Origin: an uncultured Bacteroidota bacterium
Lineage (GTDB): Bacteria; Bacteroidota; Bacteroidia; Chitinophagales; Chitinophagaceae
Length of the DNA stretch: 43,517 bases
Reading direction: 5' to 3'
Assembly (NCBI GenBank): GCA_903835005.1
Contig: CAILLK010000146.1
Span: 1-43,517, forward strand
Positions 41,301 through 43,517 of this stretch are shown here, piece by piece (position 1 is the first letter of the stretch; each line of letters begins with the position of its first letter). The position numbers and the translations under genes are program-made. Under the pieces are notes generated by a model, which was not told the DNA's origin, ran no database searches, and saw only the letters and a program-made list of their open reading frames with translations.

Positions 41301-42975
41301 TCACAATTTTTGTCACCTTACAATTTGTTGGCAGTATATAACTGATTACTGAGGTCCCGGATGTAATGCCGGTAACCAGTCCTGATCCGGTTCCAATTGT
41401 TGCAACAGTTGTGGTGCCGCTGGCCCACGTGCCGCCGGGAGAAGTATCAGCTAGTGTTGTTGTCAGGCCAGCACATACGGTTGCGGTACCCGTAATTACT
41501 GCAGGTAGCGCATTGACTAAAAACGGATATGTTATGGTGCATCCCGTGGGTAATGTATAGGTAATAATAACAGGGCCTGCCGACATTCCCGTTATTACTC
41601 CGGTTGATGCTCCAGCGGTTGCATAAGTGCCGCTGCTGCTGGTCCAGGTGCCACCCGTAATAGAATCTGTAAGGGTGGTGGTAGACCCCACACAAACCTG
41701 GCTTGCCCCGTAAGGTGCTGGCGGATTAGGGTTAATGGTTACTACAGTTGGCGAAAAGCAACCTGTAGGCAGTATATAACTTATATGACATGAGCCTGCC
41801 GAAACTCCCGTGAGCAACCCTGACGTAGACCCTATGGTTCCTGGTGCGCCGCAAGCCCATGTGCCACCAGTAAGTGGGATGGTCAAAGTCGCAGTTGAGC
41901 CGATACATAATGATGCCGGGCTCACAATATTGGGCAATGAGTTTACCGACAAAGTCAGTATTCCCGAACATCCTGAACCTGTAGTATAGGAAATATTACA
42001 AACTCCGATTCCGGTTGCTGTAGCAACTCCGCTGCCTGACCCTATCATCGCAACTCCGGTATTTGATGAACTCCATGTGCCACCTGTTGTGGATACAGAA
42101 TAAGTAGTAGTGGCACCGGGGCACAAGGTATTTAAACCCGTAACAGTAATTAAAGATGACCCTGTATCATAAAGCGCCGTTATTTCGCACGAGTTAAGTG
42201 CACGGCCGTATATTGAAAGATCATCCAGTTGCCCGGCAAAATTATAGCTGGGAACTACAATAGGGAATAGTCCATGACCGAATCCCGCCGTCAGATAAGG
42301 ATAGTAGCTGTCATAAAAACTGTCGCACGCCATCGATGGATGTACCGTATAGCTGGATGTATATCCACTGGCAACATAAGCACCGTCAACATACAGAAAA
42401 GGCTGTTTGCTCACGTATTCCAATACTATATAATGCCAGCCGGTAAGTGTACCCGACCACGACAGGGTGCAATTGGTTATTGATTGCCCGTGCTCCATAA
42501 CATATACCCCGTTGGTGGCTACATTAAGCCCGGCACCTACATCACTCATCCCCGATGCCCAGTTCCAGCCATCTACAGGTGCAATAATACAGGAGTTAGA
42601 CTCGTCTGATGTAAGCCCGGAACTTGAGCCGGCTGCAGGAAGAATCGCAGAATGTGTGGGGTTCACCCAAACCGAATAAGTAAAAGTATTGGTAATAGTA
42701 CGATCAATATGATGAGTGGTAACCACTTCGCCCGACCCGGTAAAATTAAGCGCTGCATTCGGGTGGCCAAACCGGTCTGAACAATAAGTTGCGCCGGTCA
42801 CTGTGCCGGTCACACCATGGCCGCTCAGATCTGCGGCGCTGCTATTAAAACCGTAATACATCAGTAACCCGCTGGTAGGCACATACGAGGGTACCTGCGC
42901 ATTCGCATCCCGGCAAGCAGCCAGAAGAATCAGGAATAACACTATTACATAAAAGGGTCTCAGTGTAAACTTCAT
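35380..42975 (-). CDS. Giant T9SS surface protein: LamG-like domain plus 30 Ig-like repeats
   Basis: 2531 residues. The signal peptide is KFTLRPFYVIVLFLILLAAC; both a lipobox (LAAC) and a signal peptidase I site (ANAQ, five residues later) are plausible. About residues 30-280 form a LamG/concanavalin-like domain (GLLMYYGFNSSAADLSGHGV, GQLDDLSIYGRALNSCEITA). Then come 30 repeats of ~73 residues, each of the form I-(T/S)-G-x-x-x-(V/I)-C-x-G, L-x-D-x-x-P-G-G-x-W-S-S, V-A-x-I-G, G-x-V-T-G, I-T-Y-T-L-P-T-G-C, V-T-V-N-P-x-P. The repeats are BID_2/PKD-like Ig folds with two Cys each, likely a disulfide. Only the last lacks the first Cys. A sorting domain (LWPNPASGNITVTS, LSDGVYITEF) ends it. It is probably a long surface adhesin or stalk. 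Confidence 0.9.
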   Translation of the reverse strand: MKFTLRPFYVIVLFLILLAACRDANAQVPSYVPTSGLLMYYGFNSSAADLSGHGVTGTVTGATYCSDRFGHPNAALNFTGSGEVVTTHHIDRTITNTFTYSVWVNPTHSAILPAAGSSSGLTSDESNSCIIAPVDGWNWASGMSDVGAGLNVATNGVYVMEHGQSITNCTLSWSGTLTGWHYIVLEYVSKQPFLYVDGAYVASGYTSSYTVHPSMACDSFYDSYYPYLTAGFGHGLFPIVVPSYNFAGQLDDLSIYGRALNSCEITALYDTGSSLITVTGLNTLCPGATTTYSVSTTGGTWSSSNTGVAMIGSGSGVATATGIGVCNISYTTGSGCSGILTLSVNSLPNIVSPASLCIGSTATLTIPLTGGTWACGAPGTIGSTSGLLTGVSAGSCHISYILPTGCFSPTVVTINPNPPAPYGASQVCVGSTTTLTDSITGGTWTSSSGTYATAGASTGVITGMSAGPVIITYTLPTGCTITYPFLVNALPAVITGTATVCAGLTTTLADTSPGGTWASGTTTVATIGTGSGLVTGITSGTSVISYILPTNCKVTKIVTVNPLPGIISGTSVICQGGSAMFTDAGSGTWSSSNPSVASVVSSSGAVSGVAAGTATITYTLPTTCIATYGVSINPAPAAIAGLSGVCAGASTTLTDITPGGVWSSGSPGTATAGSTGLVSGITAGLVNISYTLPTGCASSLTFTVNPNPTSITGSGVLCTGQTSLLTDGGGGTWSSGTPSVATIGSLTGLVNAVSPGTSAITYTLPTGCNTTITETVNGVPMAITGTTEICAGFISALSDATPGGTWSSSNPAVASIGSSSGIMTGAGAGSAVITYTLSTGCFIIKGVTINPLPGPVYSPDSICAGLTTTLSDAGAGIWVSSNPTVATIGSMSGFVSALVAGTTTITYTLPTGCLITSGLTVDPLPAGITGSGTLCTGTTTLLHDATPGGSWSSSDFTIAYIDPGTGMVTGYSGGPATIIYSSVSGCTSSFSISVNPLPATISGTTTLCAGTTTSLFDGGGTWSCTPSTVATINPAGVVTGVSGGTATVTYTLPTGCRTTTPILVNAAPLPISGPAGMCLGLTSLMTDGTPGGIWGSTAPSVATIYSISGVITATSIGTTTISYTLGTGCSTSVSVTVNSSPGPVTGTLSVCPNGTTLLSNGAPGGTWTITPMATAIIGTSSGLVTGLLPGTATVTYSLGAGCTVTGVVTVNPLPGYISGTPVVCVGSTVVLSDPTPGGTWTSGSTIIAAAGAATGIISGSSTGTSVITYTLSTGCYRTVVATVNPLPPPISGLSGVCAGSVIDLTDPGSGGVWSCSPGTVATIGTSGVVTGVLAGLATVSYTLSTGCRSTKTIYVNPLPGLISGPSQVCVGSSVTLTDAGGGTWSTGSSIITAGSVSGVITAIETGVATVTYTLSTGCSVTTNITVNALPAPIGGASAVCVGATITLTDTGSGTWSSSVPALATAGSATGIVTGISTGPATITYLSAAGCIATHVVTVSSSPGAITGPSAVCAGGTITLSDPVPGGAWSSSTVLAGTVGALTGIVSGLTTGLSTTITYSLGAGCTVTKIITVSPSPAAITGSSAICAGMTTPLGDVTTGGTWSSTPLIIATISGTGIVTGVSGGTATIDYTVAGCSATKLVTINPTPSAISGPNTVCMDGIITETDGTSGGLWSTPSTTITIGSSTGVITGISSGTAIISYGAGTCLVTRTIYINPVPVISGPTGYCTGATGTLTSSVPGGSWYSGLTSVAAIGASTGVITAGVPGSAVIYCTLPTGCSSNVTVTVNSTPGSIYGLRNVCMGGISPLLDITSGGTWSIAPAGPATIGSSSGIVGGVFTGTATVTYSLGSGCTITTIVTVNPNPAAITGTPVVCAGLTTALADATPGGTWASSSTVVAGIGAATGLVSGVTNGTSVIDYTLPTGCAANITVTVNPHPSVISGASGVCTGTSTLFTDITTGGVWSSSAPPKATVDSAGNVSGISSGVATITYTLPTGCLITKPVTVNASPAAIAGGGSVCVGSVLALTDPTPGGSWSSSLTSVGSISIAGALTGSGSGTTTVTYSVGGCLATKVVSVNTLPGGITGPGVVCIGTAITKADGSPGGVWTSSNTSVAIAGTSTGVITGVAAGTATITYSMGVGCNVYAPVTVNGLPLSVSGPAGICTGSSASYTDATPGGVWSISNPAVGTITTSGTLTGISGGAVTVSYTALLGCAATETVTVVTVPAITGVHNLCAYGDTMTVSDLTTTGLYTSSLATITNLGGGIGRVTGNTPGAASVTYISPLGCTTTTLFTVNPIPAPISGTGHICAGSTLTLSDYTPGGVWSSGSPAIAVAGSGTGIVTGTGGGTAYIYYTLPTGCKADTPVLVYALPAAITGPASAFLGSPVTLSDAVTGGVWSSSNPGVATVGITSGYVTGITTGSATITYTAGSMCAVTRHITIMPSMSGHRSIAEQGADQYKLWPNPASGNITVTSPDAGTLRIISISGQLAADYLIQSGDNMLSLPAGLSDGVYITEFTSEAGERRVVRLVVGK

Positions 42976-43293
42976 TACATAAATATAAATAATGGTTACA
43001 ATAACCCGGAGGGTCCGGAATAAAAAACTAAATTACAAAACTTCTAATAAAAAACAAAAAAATTCGTAATCTTTTGATATTTTTTAAAAAAATAATTAAT
43101 GATCCGGACTGCTTGCCTTAATCCGGCTTCAGTGGCATAGACAGCCCTGAATTCTCGAAGTGGCGCTGTTGCAGATCAGGATATCTATCTGGCTTACCTG
43201 CTATACCCCATAAAAAGCACGGACCTCTTTCCAAAACTAAAACCGGCAGGCAATGCCCACCAGTTATATATTCCCTTCAAAGCATTGATTTGC
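42976..43293. other. Intergenic region upstream of the giant gene
   Basis: 318 bases with an AT-rich core (43020-43100). No protein-like frame, tRNA or palindromic repeat was found. It carries the promoter of the giant gene on the minus strand, though no convincing TAnnTTTG is seen. Confidence 0.4.
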
Positions 43294-43517
43294 TTAATCC
43301 TTCACAAACTTAATCCTCACCATCTTGCCGCTTGCGTCACTCACTCCTATCAGGTACACCGCATCTGGCAACTGGTGTACATCCATCTGTTCCATAAGTT
43401 GTCCGTTTGTTACAGTTACCGGCCTTTCTGTCACCACTTTCCCCAGCTCATCATATATCCTGATAATGGCCGCACCGTTTTCCAGATCGCTGGCTACCAC
43501 GGTCAGGCTTTCATGCA
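43294..43517 (-). CDS. C-terminal part of a further T9SS type A protein
   Basis: The frame is open to the window edge (about 73 residues visible). It reads HESLTVVASDLENGAAIIRI, YDELGKVV, then LPDAVYLIGVSDASGKMVRI and FVKD, a type A sorting domain: G-x-x-x-(I/V)-x-(I/V)-Y-D-x-x-G-(K/Q)-x-V, then L-(P/S)-x-(G/A)-(V/I)-Y and a final basic strand. The N-terminal cargo part lies beyond the window. It is the fifth such protein here, all on the minus strand. Confidence 0.8.
   Translation of the reverse strand, partial: HESLTVVASDLENGAAIIRIYDELGKVVTERPVTVTNGQLMEQMDVHQLPDAVYLIGVSDASGKMVRIKFVKD

Noticed and set aside
35763..42679. Many open frames on both strands inside the giant gene
   Set aside because: They recur with the repeat period and have the low-complexity composition expected of shadows of a Gly/Thr/Ser-rich repeat.

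Overview
The window looks like chromosomal DNA of a Bacteroidetes bacterium, probably Chitinophagaceae or a close relative. The signs are five proteins with C-terminal sorting domains of the type IX secretion system (T9SS), -7 promoter boxes of the TAnnTTTG type and almost no Shine-Dalgarno sites, signal peptides ending in AQ or in Bacteroidetes-style lipoboxes, and dispersed palindromic intergenic repeats typical of the phylum. No rRNA, tRNA or CRISPR array was seen.

Layout. 1-2.4 kb: tail of a probable transposase, then a 5'-damaged lactonase gene overlapping a serine hydrolase gene. 2.4-5.0 kb: rimM, trmD and rplS, the ribosome-maturation cluster, loosened by two long spacers, one of which holds an antitoxin pseudogene on the other strand. 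5.0-6.0 kb: phaB and a multi-hairpin repeat. 6.1-8.2 kb: a SLOG nucleotide-sensor domain fused to membrane segments, a likely defence or stress effector. 8.2-11.7 kb: repeats, an HTH protein, a membrane PH-like protein and a MazEF-type toxin-antitoxin cassette. That cassette sits between two 148-bp direct copies of the upstream region plus first 18 codons of the topoisomerase gene parE, which follows. 13.6-18.8 kb: accessory region with a GIY-YIG protein, a RelBE-type pair, several antitoxin-like genes and fragments, and a duplicated antitoxin-like/GNAT unit. 18.8-26.9 kb: a lipoprotein, paaZ, a glycine-rich T9SS protein, prfB and an MsbA-like ABC exporter.

26.95-27.9 kb looks intergenic, but its minus strand encodes two short related peptides with a common basic tail. 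These appear to be an undescribed small-protein pair. 27.9-33.2 kb: mnmH and selD (selenouridine tRNA modification), YdeI-like and NTF2-like proteins, a DUF4369/thioredoxin protein and a GyrI-like protein. 33.4-43.5 kb: three T9SS cargo proteins on the minus strand, including one of 2531 residues with 30 Ig-like repeats.

The two most interesting objects are the TA cassette flanked by parE 5' copies and the minus-strand peptide pair at 27.1-27.6 kb. Next come the SLOG/membrane effector and the duplicated antitoxin/GNAT region. Family names come from reading the sequence and have not been checked against a database.
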